DNA of 60,842 nucleotides from Ruminiclostridium sp. (GCA_017635675.1 JAGBLA010000053.1:1-60842); one strand, 5' to 3'; shown: positions 44,989-53,354, counted from the first letter of the stretch. Notes: a model not told the origin generated them from the letters alone. Translations and numbers: made by a program.

Positions 44989-45026
44989 GCGCCTGTCCCT
45001 GTAAAATGCGGGGACAGGCGCTTTTT
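44989..45026 (+). terminator. Terminator after the FliD-like gene
   Basis: GCGCCTGTCCC and GGGACAGGCGC pair around a ten-base loop, followed by TTTTT. Confidence 0.9.
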
Positions 45027-45171
45027 AATGCTTTTTGCGTGTATCGGACTCGCGGCGACTTGTGCACGAGGTGAACAAGTAATGTGCTATAATACAGTCA
45101 TAGAAGGGGAAAGACTTCTGATCGGGACAACTAAAAAAAGGTGCAGGGAGGCACGAAGGGAGGAGCTTATT

Positions 45172-45345
45172 ATGTGCGCCGGATTTGGCTTTGATTTTGA
45201 TAATGACGGTATTCTGAGCTGGGAGGACACGTATCTCGGCTGTACGGTGACTGAGGATATCCTTGAGACCGAGCGCGACAGGGTCGTTTACGATTCCTGT
45301 TTCGACGACATCTATCTCGGCGAGGAGGACAAGAAAGCGAGTTAG
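45172..45345 (+). CDS. Small acidic protein with an EF-hand-like loop
   Basis: Fifty-seven residues from ATG 45172, which follows AGGGAGGAG. Residues 8-19 (D-F-D-N-D-G-I-L-S-W-E-D) match the calcium-binding EF-hand/dockerin loop pattern with D at positions 1, 3, 5 and 12 and G at 6. The rest is acidic, with no signal peptide and no second loop. An extended -10 (TGC-TATAAT, about 45085-45093) lies upstream. Function unknown. Confidence 0.6.
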   Translation: MCAGFGFDFDNDGILSWEDTYLGCTVTEDILETERDRVVYDSCFDDIYLGEEDKKAS

Positions 45346-45409
45346 CCGCGGGAACTCCGTATCGGAGTCTGTACAAGCGGTGGGGCTGTTCCTCGCAGAC
45401 GCGAACACA

Positions 45410-45439
45410 AAAAAGCCGGTTTATGTGCCGGCTTTTTTT
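45410..45439. terminator. Terminator after the small EF-hand-like gene
   Basis: AAAAAGCCGG and CCGGCTTTTTTT pair around a short loop. It could act in both directions. Confidence 0.8.
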
Positions 45440-45470
45440 GTGCGTTATTGGGACTTATCTTCGTTTTCGG

Positions 45471-45499
45471 TTGACACAGGACGATACAGGTGGTATAAT
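45471..45499 (+). promoter_or_regulatory. Promoter of the double pseudo-receiver gene
   Basis: TTGACA (45471-45476), 17 bases, TATAAT (45494-45499), a consensus promoter. Confidence 0.85.
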
Positions 45500-45548
45500 A
45501 TAACAGGATATACACGCCCGGAATGACGGGCGAAAAGGGGGAGATACC

Positions 45549-46343
45549 ATGCCTAAAATACTTATCGTGAGTTCGGGTGCCGCATTTATGATGGATACGC
45601 TTAAAAAGGGCTTTGACGAAGCGGGGATAGAGTCGTTCCGGTGTGAGCCGTTCTCCGAAATGATAGAAGGCTACTCCGAATATATAGATATGATACTCCT
45701 GTACGCGAACGAGGATATGATAAAGGATACGGACTTTCTGAAAACAGTCAGCGATACCTGTGAGGAGAATTTCATGCACCTGTTCGCTGTGGGATACCCG
45801 AACGAGCTTACCGCGATAGAAAAGGAAATAAATGTCTCGCTTATCTCGGCGGAGTTTACGCGTCCGTTCGATGTGAAAGAGCTTATCGCCGGCGTAAAGG
45901 CTATCGCTCTCGGCGAAATGGCGAGCGACAGCGGCATTAAGCAGCCCGAGAAGAAGCATATACTGATATGCAACGACGATAATGATTTCCTGCAGAATGT
46001 TAAGAAAGCGCTTTCACCGAAATACCGTGTTACGGCTATCCAGCGCGGCATACTTGCGGCTACGCTCGCGGAGAAGGATATGCCCGACCTTATACTGCTT
46101 GGGTATGAGCTGCCTGTCACCTCGGGTCCTCGGGTAATGGAGATGATACGGGCGAAAAAGAAGACTGCGGGCATTCCGATAGTGTTCCTGACGAAACACG
46201 CGGACAGGGACACCGTGATGAAGGTCATGCAGCTCAGACCGCAGGGGTACATGATAAAATCGTCGAATTACGAGGATATCATCGTTTCGGTAGATAATTT
46301 CTTCGCCACCGGACAGTGGAAGAATATACAGGTAAGGCTCTGA
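45549..46343 (+). CDS. Two-receiver protein lacking phosphoacceptor aspartates
   Basis: A 264-residue protein of two tandem CheY-like folds and no output domain. The second (about 136-255) keeps the acidic cluster (C-N-D-D-N-D) and the switch lysine region (Y-M-I-K), but the phosphoacceptor is replaced by G185 in I-L-L-G-Y-E-L-P. In the first, the equivalent is I-L-L-Y-A-N. It therefore should not be phosphorylated in the standard way and may act as a fixed-state adaptor. It is transcribed alone from a strong promoter. Confidence 0.8.
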   Translation: MPKILIVSSGAAFMMDTLKKGFDEAGIESFRCEPFSEMIEGYSEYIDMILLYANEDMIKDTDFLKTVSDTCEENFMHLFAVGYPNELTAIEKEINVSLISAEFTRPFDVKELIAGVKAIALGEMASDSGIKQPEKKHILICNDDNDFLQNVKKALSPKYRVTAIQRGILAATLAEKDMPDLILLGYELPVTSGPRVMEMIRAKKKTAGIPIVFLTKHADRDTVMKVMQLRPQGYMIKSSNYEDIIVSVDNFFATGQWKNIQVRL

Positions 46344-46350
46344 AAGACGG

Positions 46351-47007
46351 TCACGCCTTTCTTTCGGCAAGGTCGGCTTCTATCTCCTCTGCCCATTCGC
46401 GGTTTATCGACTTGCCGCAGCGCATATTCATTATCGGTTCGCACAGCGCGTCGAATACCTTGCGTGTGCCTTTGGCGTCGGCACAATAGTTCGCGGTGCG
46501 CTCGGCGCTTATGCCGACTTTCTGTGCCGCTGCCGCCGCGTCTATATTCGCTCCCACGAACAGGAACTCCCAGCCGTCCTTCTCCTTGCGTTTCTCGATG
46601 AGCTTCTTTACCTTGTCATAGTCGAATCTGTGGCTTGCGTTCTCCATGCCGTCGGTGGTTATCACGAACATCGTGTGCTCAGGCACGTCCTCGGGACGGG
46701 CGTATTTGTGGATATTGCGGATATGCTTCACGCTGTCGCCTATTGCGTCCAGAAGCGCCGTACAGCCCTGTGGAGTATAGTCGTTATCCGTCATTGCGGG
46801 GATATCGGCTATGTCGGCGCGGTCATGCACGACTGTGCTCGTATCGCTGAAAAGCACAGTGGAAACGTAAACCTTGCCGCCCTGCTTTTTCTGCTTTGCT
46901 ATCATGGAGTTGAATCCGCCTATCGTGTCGGATTCAAGTCCGCTCATGGAACCGCTCTTGTCAAGAATGAATACCAGCTCTGTGATACCGTTGTTTGTCT
47001 TTTTCAT
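46351..47007 (-). CDS. VWA-domain protein
   Basis: A 218-residue protein that is essentially one von Willebrand factor A domain with a full metal site: D-K-S-G-S-M-S-G at 16-23, T near 85 and T-T-D-G-M-E-N. It is cytoplasmic (no signal peptide). It lies downstream of an HTH-like protein (47122-47916), a pairing I have seen in Firmicutes, but the process is unknown. Its ribosome site is inside one arm of the inverted repeat at 47015-47084. Confidence 0.85.
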   Translation of the reverse strand: MKKTNNGITELVFILDKSGSMSGLESDTIGGFNSMIAKQKKQGGKVYVSTVLFSDTSTVVHDRADIADIPAMTDNDYTPQGCTALLDAIGDSVKHIRNIHKYARPEDVPEHTMFVITTDGMENASHRFDYDKVKKLIEKRKEKDGWEFLFVGANIDAAAAAQKVGISAERTANYCADAKGTRKVFDALCEPIMNMRCGKSINREWAEEIEADLAERKA

Positions 47008-47014
47008 AATAAAT

Positions 47015-47084
47015 ACCTCCGTAAATGTGTTTGTTTAAGCCCTTTGCTTACCCTGTATCTGTATGATACCACATTTACGGAGGT
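47015..47084 (-). promoter_or_regulatory. Perfect 15-bp inverted repeat covering the VWA ribosome site
   Basis: ACCTCCGTAAATGTG (47015-47029) and its exact complement (47070-47084) are 40 bases apart. Leftward, the distal arm contains the GGAGG of the VWA gene, and the first arm adjoins an extended -10 like TGG-TATCAT (47064-47069 region). In a read-through transcript the arms would pair and hide the ribosome site. For a start at the internal promoter they would act as DNA operators. Confidence 0.7.
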
Positions 47085-47121
47085 TTTTGGTCGCCTTAAA
47101 AGCGACAAATCGCGGGGAAGT

Positions 47122-47916
47122 TCACGTCCCGATAAGCGACTGGTCGTAGGCGAACAGCGCTTCGTTTATAGTAAATACGTCGTATATGCCGTTCCTGATG
47201 AAATACTCGACGATTATGTCGAACCGGCTGCTCCGTGAGAAGGCGAACCCTGCCTTTGAGAGCATATCCCGGGTCTCGTCTATGTCAAGCTCAAGCGCGA
47301 CGGCAAAGGCTATAACAGTGGTCTTTCTCGGGTGATAGCCCGGGTCGCTCCGTATCTTGGAGAACAGCTTGCGGTCTATATTGGCTTTCTTGTAGCACTG
47401 GGAGTCCGTCATACCGCTCTCGTCTATCTTGCGCAGGAGCATTTCCGTGAAGCTCTCGTCAAGCTGTCCGACCGCAGCTTCAAGCTCCTTCGGCAGAGCT
47501 GACGCGGGCATACGCATGAGCGCGTCTTCGCACAATTCATCGGCGTTTGCGGCAGGCTCAAAGCGCTCACTGCCTTTCGGCATGAACTTTGCTGTCCCTC
47601 GGAACACATTTCCGAAAAAGCTGTTTTTTTTCTGCGGAGCCGCGTAAGCTCCCATGTGCGGTGTGTCGTTGATACCGAGAATATTCCGCAGAGCTTCGGG
47701 GACATTGCTGCCGACGGCGAGTGGAGACTCCTTTATCACAAGAGTGGCTTCGATGTCCCCGTCCGCGAAAATGCGCATGGCGTCCGCAAGCCGTATATCC
47801 TCCGACGGCACGGCAGTCACGTTTCCGCCGCGCTCCGCAAGTCTGTACAATCCCGCCGTGTCAAGAACCGGCACGCTGCTGTATATGTCGCTGTACCGTG
47901 CAAGTGTTACCGCCAT
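47122..47916 (-). CDS. Uncharacterised protein with C-terminal HTH-like domain
   Basis: A 264-residue protein. The N-terminal 90 residues begin A-V-T-L-A-R-Y and are of unknown fold. A linker follows. Residues about 150-264 (M-L-L-R-K-I-D-E-S-G-M-T-D, then N-I-D-R-K-L-F-S-K-I-R, then L-D-I-D-E-T-R-D-M-L-S-K-A-G) form a conserved-looking XRE/HTH-like domain seen in other Firmicute proteins. It lies between a membrane protein gene (2 bases) and the VWA gene (115 bases, with the inverted repeat). Regulation of the VWA partner is a guess. Confidence 0.7.
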   Translation of the reverse strand: MAVTLARYSDIYSSVPVLDTAGLYRLAERGGNVTAVPSEDIRLADAMRIFADGDIEATLVIKESPLAVGSNVPEALRNILGINDTPHMGAYAAPQKKNSFFGNVFRGTAKFMPKGSERFEPAANADELCEDALMRMPASALPKELEAAVGQLDESFTEMLLRKIDESGMTDSQCYKKANIDRKLFSKIRSDPGYHPRKTTVIAFAVALELDIDETRDMLSKAGFAFSRSSRFDIIVEYFIRNGIYDVFTINEALFAYDQSLIGT

Positions 47917-47918
47917 GT

Positions 47919-48632
47919 TCAGTCCTTTCTGTCACGCAGCCCCGTACTTAGAGCTATGATGTACTGCGCGTAGTAGTATGTGAGCAGGTTGAACGCGCTC
48001 CCGACAACCGAGTAGGATCCGGCAAACAATCCCTTTACGAGTATAGCGTCGGATATGAAGAACAGTATCGCCGCGATACCAAGCGCCGTCAGCCGCAGGT
48101 CTTTCTTTTCGCGTAATGTGAACGGTATCGCTATTGCCCATGTGAGTATCGTGCCGTAGATGAACACCGGCGCGGTCATGTTCCCGAGTTCGGCTCCGAC
48201 GACTTTCACAAGCACAATGATGAATATCCACAATCCCACTGCCGACGCGGGAAGTGTTATGAACAGCCGCTTTTTGTGAGGCGACGACTTCGCGCTCAGT
48301 ATCATGCCCGTACACCACACGATATGCTGCACAAGGAAGAACAGCAGTCCCGACAGTGTGCTCATGCCTTCAAGCTGGATCTTGAGGTCTATGAATATGT
48401 CGCCGAGCATTCCGAAAACAAGCCCGATAAGGCAGAAAAGCGAAAGTCTGCCGAACTCGCCGCTCCTGTGAGCCGATACCGCGCAGGTAACTATAAATCC
48501 CGCGCTCAGCAGAGTCTTGATGTAAAGAAATTGCGGAGTAATGCCGCCTGTGCCGGAAAAAGTGAGCGCCAGCACCGCGGGGAACAGCAGTATAAGTATG
48601 ATGACAGAGAATAACTTGTGTGAACTGCTCAT
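47919..48632 (-). CDS. YhhN-family membrane protein (lysoplasmalogenase-like)
   Basis: A 237-residue membrane protein with about eight hydrophobic helices. The F-G-M-L-G-D-I-F and F-F-I-S-D-A-I-L segments match the YhhN/TMEM86 family, some members of which cleave lysoplasmalogens. ATG 48632 follows AGGTG. An ATG at 48662 overlaps the upstream stop codon and would allow coupling. Confidence 0.75.
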   Translation of the reverse strand: MSSSHKLFSVIILILLFPAVLALTFSGTGGITPQFLYIKTLLSAGFIVTCAVSAHRSGEFGRLSLFCLIGLVFGMLGDIFIDLKIQLEGMSTLSGLLFFLVQHIVWCTGMILSAKSSPHKKRLFITLPASAVGLWIFIIVLVKVVGAELGNMTAPVFIYGTILTWAIAIPFTLREKKDLRLTALGIAAILFFISDAILVKGLFAGSYSVVGSAFNLLTYYYAQYIIALSTGLRDRKD

Positions 48633-48658
48633 TTTATCACCTGTCTTATGTGTGTTTT

Positions 48659-49600
48659 TCATAAGCTGTCGCCGCAGGCAGCTTTGCGGGCTGCTTTGAA
48701 CTGCTTGGACGAGCGGGTGACTTTCATGTCCCCGATGCCCTCGGCTGTGCAGACATGAAGCCCTATCATTCCGCCGGATATCTCCGGGTGGCGGAGTATG
48801 CGCCGCTCACACACGGACGCGTCCGAACGGACTGCGGCAATGAACGAGAACTTCTCGTCCTCGTACGGCACATCGCCGTCCTTTAGCTGTTTGTGGAGCT
48901 TTGAGCGGGCAGCCCGCGCGGTGAAGTGACACCAGTCATTTTCCGGCAGCGGACAGCTCGTGACAGCGGGACAGGGCGCAGCTATCAGCGCGCCGTTTTT
49001 AATAAGAAGCTCACGAGCCTGCAGAATGCACCGATACCCCTTCATTGTGCCGGGCTCGGTTATCAGCAGCATTCCGTCCGTCCTGCTCCACAGAGAAAGT
49101 ATAGCGGCTTCGCGCTGTGCGTCGGTAAGCTCGTTGAAAACGTAGCCTGCAATTACAAGGTCATAGCTGCGGGGCAGCGGCACTTTCGTGATGTCCGCGC
49201 TGTACCACTGCGCTGCGGGTACCAGTTCGCTGCCGAGCTTTCGCATAGCGTCTGCCCGCTCGTAGCAGTGCAGCAGCTCAGGCTCGTCTGTGAGCTGCAT
49301 TGCCGCGAGTGCGGCTGCACCTGTGCCTGCACCGACGTCGGCGCAGCTGTGAAGTTCGCCGCCGTAACAGGCGAGCGACAGCTCCAGCGCCCTGCTCACT
49401 GCCGCGAATGTGGCGGGCATACGCACCACGGAGTACGCTGCCGCTTGTATGTCGCTGGCGATTATCACCGAGCCGTCAGCCTTTTCTTCCCTGTAACTCG
49501 CCGACAGCTCAGCTGCCGCTTTGCTCAGCAGCTTTCGGTCAAACTGTACGGCATGACGCTCGGCGGCGAGCCTTACTTCCTCGGGAAACTGCACCGACAC
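48659..49600 (-). CDS. Rsm22-like methyltransferase
   Basis: About 313 residues, SAM-dependent methyltransferase of the Rsm22 family linked to the small ribosomal subunit. The SAM motif is D-V-G-A-G-T-G-A-A-A-L-A, followed by N-E-L-T. A cysteine-rich motif (A-P-C-P...C-P-L...D-W-C-H-F) typical of the family may bind iron-sulfur. The likely start is GTG 49600, giving the usual S-V-Q-F-P-E-E-V beginning. An earlier GTG (49663) lies inside the DAHP synthase gene. Confidence 0.8.
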   Translation of the reverse strand: MSVQFPEEVRLAAERHAVQFDRKLLSKAAAELSASYREEKADGSVIIASDIQAAAYSVVRMPATFAAVSRALELSLACYGGELHSCADVGAGTGAAALAAMQLTDEPELLHCYERADAMRKLGSELVPAAQWYSADITKVPLPRSYDLVIAGYVFNELTDAQREAAILSLWSRTDGMLLITEPGTMKGYRCILQARELLIKNGALIAAPCPAVTSCPLPENDWCHFTARAARSKLHKQLKDGDVPYEDEKFSFIAAVRSDASVCERRILRHPEISGGMIGLHVCTAEGIGDMKVTRSSKQFKAARKAACGDSL

Positions 49601-49605
49601 TTCGA

Positions 49606-50634
49606 TTACAGTACGTCCGCAAGCTCGTAGATGAGCTTTTCGGACTTCTCCCAACCAAGGCACGGGTCGGTTATAGACTTGCCGTAAACGCCCTCTTCTA
49701 TCTTCTGAGCGCCGTCCTCGATGTAGCTTTCTATCATAAGACCCTTTACAAAGCCGTTGAGCTCGTCGCTATGGCGCTTGCTGTAGAGGACTTCCTTGGC
49801 TATGCGTATCTGCTCCTCGTACTTCTTGCCCGAGTTAGCGTGGTTGCAGTCAACGATAACGCTCATGTTCTGCAGCTTTTTCGCGTTGTACATTGTGTAG
49901 ATGAGCTTTAAGTCCTCATAGTGGTAGTTCGGGATAGCGTTGCCGTGCTTGTTGGTGTAGCCGCGCAGTATCGCGTGGGCGTACGGGTTGCCGCTTGACA
50001 CGACCTCCCAGCCGCGGTAGATGAACATATGCGAGTTCTGCGCCGCGGTTATGGAGTTGAGCATTACCGAGTAGTCGCCGCTGGTGGGGTTTTTCATGCC
50101 CACGGGACCGTCGATGCCGCTTGATACAAGGCGGTGCTCCTGGTTTTCGACAGAGCGTGCTCCCACCGCGTTGTAGGAAAGTATATCCGACAGGTAGCGG
50201 TAATTCTCGGGGTAAAGCATTTCGTCGGCGCACACAAGTCCGGATTCCTCGATAGCGCGGGTATGCAGTCTGCGGACTGCGACAATGCCGTCGAGCATAT
50301 TCTCGCTTTTGTTCGGGTCGGGCTGGTGGAGCATACCCTTGTAGCCTTCACCCGTGGTGCGGGGCTTGCCTGTGTAGATTCGCGGGATTATGAATATCTT
50401 GTCCTTTACCTTGTCCTGGACCTTCGTTAGTCTTGATACATAGTCAAGGACCGCGTCCTCGCGGTCGGCGGAGCAAGGTCCGATTATAAGGATAAATCGC
50501 TTGTCCTCACCTCTGAATATCGCTTTGATCTGTTCGTCACGCTCTTCCTTGATCTTCAGAATATCTTCGGAGAGGGGGTACATCTCTTTGATATGCTTAG
50601 GGATCGGGAGCTTGCGGTTGAATGTCATTCCCAT
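49606..50634 (-). CDS. 3-deoxy-7-phosphoheptulonate synthase
   Basis: A 342-residue class I (AroF/G/H-type) DAHP synthase, the first step of the shikimate pathway, joining PEP and erythrose 4-phosphate. Landmarks are G-P-C-S-A-D, K-P-R-T-T-G-E-G-Y-K-G, G-A-R-S-V-E-N-Q and V-D-C-N-H-A-N. Length is standard. AGGAGG precedes the start by nine bases. No other aromatic biosynthesis gene is adjacent. Two GTTTCAA repeats lie just upstream. Confidence 0.93.
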   Translation of the reverse strand: MGMTFNRKLPIPKHIKEMYPLSEDILKIKEERDEQIKAIFRGEDKRFILIIGPCSADREDAVLDYVSRLTKVQDKVKDKIFIIPRIYTGKPRTTGEGYKGMLHQPDPNKSENMLDGIVAVRRLHTRAIEESGLVCADEMLYPENYRYLSDILSYNAVGARSVENQEHRLVSSGIDGPVGMKNPTSGDYSVMLNSITAAQNSHMFIYRGWEVVSSGNPYAHAILRGYTNKHGNAIPNYHYEDLKLIYTMYNAKKLQNMSVIVDCNHANSGKKYEEQIRIAKEVLYSKRHSDELNGFVKGLMIESYIEDGAQKIEEGVYGKSITDPCLGWEKSEKLIYELADVL

Positions 50635-50689
50635 GTCTTTTGTCCTCCTGTGTCGGTTGGTAATTAGTTTGTTATATTATCAATAAAAA

Positions 50690-50754
50690 GTTTCAACCTT
50701 TAAGAAACGTTTTATTGCTTTTACCTAAAAACGGTTTCAACTGCTAAATTGAAA
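50690..50754. promoter_or_regulatory. Pair of GTTTCAA inverted repeats upstream of DAHP synthase
   Basis: GTTTC-N9-GAAAC (50690-50708) and GTTTCAA-N7-TTGAAAC (50734-50754) start 44 bases apart, about four helix turns. They fall where the DAHP synthase promoter must lie, although no strong -35/-10 pair is clear. They look like operator sites. Confidence 0.5.
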
Positions 50755-50761
50755 CGCGATT

Positions 50762-50790
50762 TTTTTACAGGTCGCTGAGACCTGTAAAAA
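50762..50790. terminator. Symmetric hairpin after the MarR-like gene
   Basis: TTTTTACAGGTC and GACCTGTAAAAA pair around GCTGA. It lies eight bases after the MarR stop. The T-rich arm makes it a plausible terminator. Confidence 0.5.
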
Positions 50791-50797
50791 CAATATT

Positions 50798-51268
50798 TTA
50801 CTTGTTGTTTTCTGATGATGCCATTTTATCAAGAAACCCGGTCAGATTATTGAGGGAATCCCTTATTTTGTTGAATTCTTCCTCGCTCATTTCCTGTTTT
50901 GCGGTTTTCATCAGTGTATTCTGGAAAGTGTGGTGTGTATTGTATGCTTTTTCGCCCTTTTCGGTGAGTTTCACAAGTACGGAACGACCGTCCTTCATTG
51001 ATGTGTTCTTAACAGCGAAATCCTTGCTGCACAGCTTGTTTACTGCTACGGTGGTAGAAGGTCGGGTGATGTCAAGCTCGGAAGCTATGTCGCTTATTGT
51101 GGGGCCGTCGCTGCTTTTCTTGGTGAGACTGCGGATACACTCGATAAGATTAAGCTCGTTTACAGTAAGCTCTTTACAGGTCTTATTGTCCTTAAGCTCG
51201 TTTTCCTCGAGCTTTGCAAGAGTATGATAAAGCTTATATAAGGTGCTGCTAAACTGAAGTTCGCTCAT
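50798..51268 (-). CDS. MarR-family transcriptional regulator
   Basis: A 156-residue winged-helix regulator. The recognition helix region is T-I-S-D-I-A-S-E-L-D-I-T-R-P-S-T-T, and the wing has D-G-R-S-V-L-V-K-L-T. It probably binds DNA as a dimer. The start is set at ATG 51268 by comparison with the family; the ribosome site (AGAAAG) is weak, so an upstream start is possible. A perfect palindrome sits between the -35 and -10 of its own promoter, pointing to autorepression. Confidence 0.88.
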   Translation of the reverse strand: MSELQFSSTLYKLYHTLAKLEENELKDNKTCKELTVNELNLIECIRSLTKKSSDGPTISDIASELDITRPSTTVAVNKLCSKDFAVKNTSMKDGRSVLVKLTEKGEKAYNTHHTFQNTLMKTAKQEMSEEEFNKIRDSLNNLTGFLDKMASSENNK

Positions 51269-51366
51269 TTTGTTGTTTGTGTCTTTCTGCCGCCTAATGC
51301 TGTAAACAACTCTTACGGGCGTACAGAGGATCTCCTTCCCTCTATAATAATACATTCCGTAGAATT

Positions 51367-51395
51367 ATTATAACACAATGATAAATCATTGTCAA
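51367..51395 (-). promoter_or_regulatory. MarR gene promoter with embedded palindromic operator
   Basis: Leftward TTGACA (51390-51395), 17 bases, TATAAT (51367-51372). The spacer and part of the -35 are a perfect palindrome, ACAATGAT-AA-ATCATTGT (51375-51392). The gene-free stretch 51269-51632 holds this promoter and the divergent ybaK promoter. Confidence 0.8.
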
Positions 51396-51527
51396 GAGAG
51401 TTTTTGACAAAAATCATAAAAATTTTAACATCGTTTAAAAAACGATATGTAAAAAAACAGAGAGGCTTTCGTCCTTTATAAAAAGCCGCACGGGCGATAT
51501 TTGCAGCAGAAAATTTTACATTTATAG

Positions 51528-51556
51528 TTGAAATAACATCCCGGTTGTGATATAAT
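51528..51556 (+). promoter_or_regulatory. ybaK promoter
   Basis: TTGAAA (51528-51533), 17 bases, TATAAT (51551-51556). Confidence 0.75.
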
Positions 51557-51632
51557 TGATTGGTAAAGATGTCAAATATTTGGTGATTTTGACAAATAGT
51601 AATTCGTAATGTATGAGAACGGAGGAAAAAAA

Positions 51633-52109
51633 GTGGCAAAGGAAGCAAAGACCAACGCTATGCGTTTTCTGGATAAGAACAAGATCCCCTATGAGGAGCA
51701 GTCGTATGAGTGCGATGAATTCGTGGACGGCGTAACCACCGCCAACACGCTCGGTCAGCCTCTCGATATGACATTCAAGACACTGGTGGCACACGGGAAA
51801 AGCGGTGCTTACTATTGTTTCCTTATCCCTGTCGAAAGGGAGCTTGACCTTAAAAAAGCAGCCAAAAGTGTCGGAGAGAAATCAGTCGAGCTGCTTCATG
51901 TCAAAGACCTCACCGCAGTGACCGGATATGTACGCGGCGGCTGTACGCCTATCGGCATGAAAAAGCAGTTCATGACCGTTATTCACAGCTCCGCTGAGTC
52001 TCTGACGGAGTTCTATATCAGCGGCGGCAGGGTAGGCTTACAGATAAAGCTGTCTCCGTCGGCTCTTGTAAAAGCTATTCGCGGGAGATTTGATGATATT
52101 TTACTCTGA
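51633..52109 (+). CDS. ybaK: Cys-tRNA(Pro) deacylase YbaK-like
   Basis: A 158-residue protein of the YbaK/ProX-type editing family that hydrolyses mischarged Cys-tRNA(Pro). Landmarks are the K-T-L-V segment, the L-K-K-A-A region and G-G-C-T-P-I-G-M-K-K. The best start is GTG 51633, eight bases after GGAGG. Its last codons overlap the convergent dprA gene by nine bases, with no terminator between. Confidence 0.88.
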   Translation: MAKEAKTNAMRFLDKNKIPYEEQSYECDEFVDGVTTANTLGQPLDMTFKTLVAHGKSGAYYCFLIPVERELDLKKAAKSVGEKSVELLHVKDLTAVTGYVRGGCTPIGMKKQFMTVIHSSAESLTEFYISGGRVGLQIKLSPSALVKAIRGRFDDILL

Positions 52110-53330
52110 CGCCACGTAGCGTGAGCCCGTGCGGGTTATCACCCCGTCTATCTCAAGGTCGAGCAGCAGCGCCGACATATCTGCGGGTGAGATGCCCGTC
52201 ACGGCGATCATTTCCTCAACGCTTATCGGCGTTTCGCTCGCGGCGACTGTCTTGTATATCAGAAGGCGGTCGCCCTCAAGCGATTCCAGCGGTATCAGAG
52301 GTTTATTGCGGTGTATCCCGTCGTCCTTTTTCGGCGGCGGGGTGCTTTTTTTGCTGTTTTTCGCGGGCACGGTCTTCTCCGGCTTTTTGCGGAATTTCTG
52401 CTTTGCGGGCGCGGCAGCGGGCGCTTTCGGCGGCTCCTGCAGGTCTTCGGCGGGCGCTGACGCCGACGTCTGACGCTCGGTTTCCTCGACGCGCAGGAAT
52501 GCCTTTTCTATGCTATACTGCCCGAGGTATGGCTTAGCGCCGCCTCGCATGGCATTTATCGCCCCGGCGTACTCGGGAGCCGTGCAGTCGGAGGGCGGCA
52601 GGAACAAAGGCGCTGCCGAATACTCCGCTGTAGCAAGTGAACCGCTGGTCTCGCCCGCCTGCAGCACAAGGGTCACACGGGATATGCCGCCTATGATGCG
52701 GGAGCGCCGCAGGAAACTGCCAGGTGACGATCTGGTCTTAGGGAGATACTCGGTTAACAGCAGCCCTCCGCTTGCAAGAAGGAATTTCCGCAGTGTCTTG
52801 CTGCCTGTGGGGTATGTGTGTGCAAGACCGCAGGGGAGCACTTCGATGAACGAGATGCCGGAATGTATCGCGTTAAGGCAGGTGAGCTGGTCACAGCCCT
52901 CGGACAGCGAGCTTACCACCGCGTACTGATATCCGAGCCGTGATATTATCTTAGGTATCGCGGCTGCGGTCTCGGCTGTGATGCTGCGCGCGCCCACGAC
53001 AGTTATGAGCTTTTTGCGCAGCAGGCTCGTGTCGCCGGCGGCAAACAGCACGCAGGGCGGATCCTTGACGGTGCGAAGGTGCTCGGGGTAATCCGGAGAA
53101 TCAATGGTGATGACGCTATAACCGTCCGTCAGTATGCTTTCGTATGTTTTCTGCGCTCTTTCGATGCTCACGGAGGCTGCCTTCGCGGTGAGCTCCGCGC
53201 CTACCAGCGCGACGTTCTTCTGAAACGCGCCGTAAACCTTTTCTGCCGAGCCGAACCGCGCGATCAGCTCCGATATGACAGGCTCCCCCTCGCCAAGCGC
53301 CAGCAGAAGCCAGATATAGTATTTTTCCAT
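52101..53330 (-). CDS. dprA: DprA-like DNA processing protein, divergent
   Basis: A 409-residue protein with a DprA-type Rossmann domain (about 95-270) and a C-terminal winged helix (about 345-405) joined by a P/K-rich linker. DprA loads RecA on incoming DNA in transformation. Key motifs are altered: the first reads V-G-A-R-S, the usual S-G-x-A-x-G-I-D is S-S-L-S-E-G-C-D and its following A-H is T-C, and R-N-R-I-I-A-G-L is R-S-R-I-I-G-G-I. It may have a changed role. It is last of a leftward seven-gene run. Confidence 0.8.
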   Translation of the reverse strand: MEKYYIWLLLALGEGEPVISELIARFGSAEKVYGAFQKNVALVGAELTAKAASVSIERAQKTYESILTDGYSVITIDSPDYPEHLRTVKDPPCVLFAAGDTSLLRKKLITVVGARSITAETAAAIPKIISRLGYQYAVVSSLSEGCDQLTCLNAIHSGISFIEVLPCGLAHTYPTGSKTLRKFLLASGGLLLTEYLPKTRSSPGSFLRRSRIIGGISRVTLVLQAGETSGSLATAEYSAAPLFLPPSDCTAPEYAGAINAMRGGAKPYLGQYSIEKAFLRVEETERQTSASAPAEDLQEPPKAPAAAPAKQKFRKKPEKTVPAKNSKKSTPPPKKDDGIHRNKPLIPLESLEGDRLLIYKTVAASETPISVEEMIAVTGISPADMSALLLDLEIDGVITRTGSRYVASE

Positions 53331-53354
53331 GTCAGCGTACCTCTCCGACCTGTA

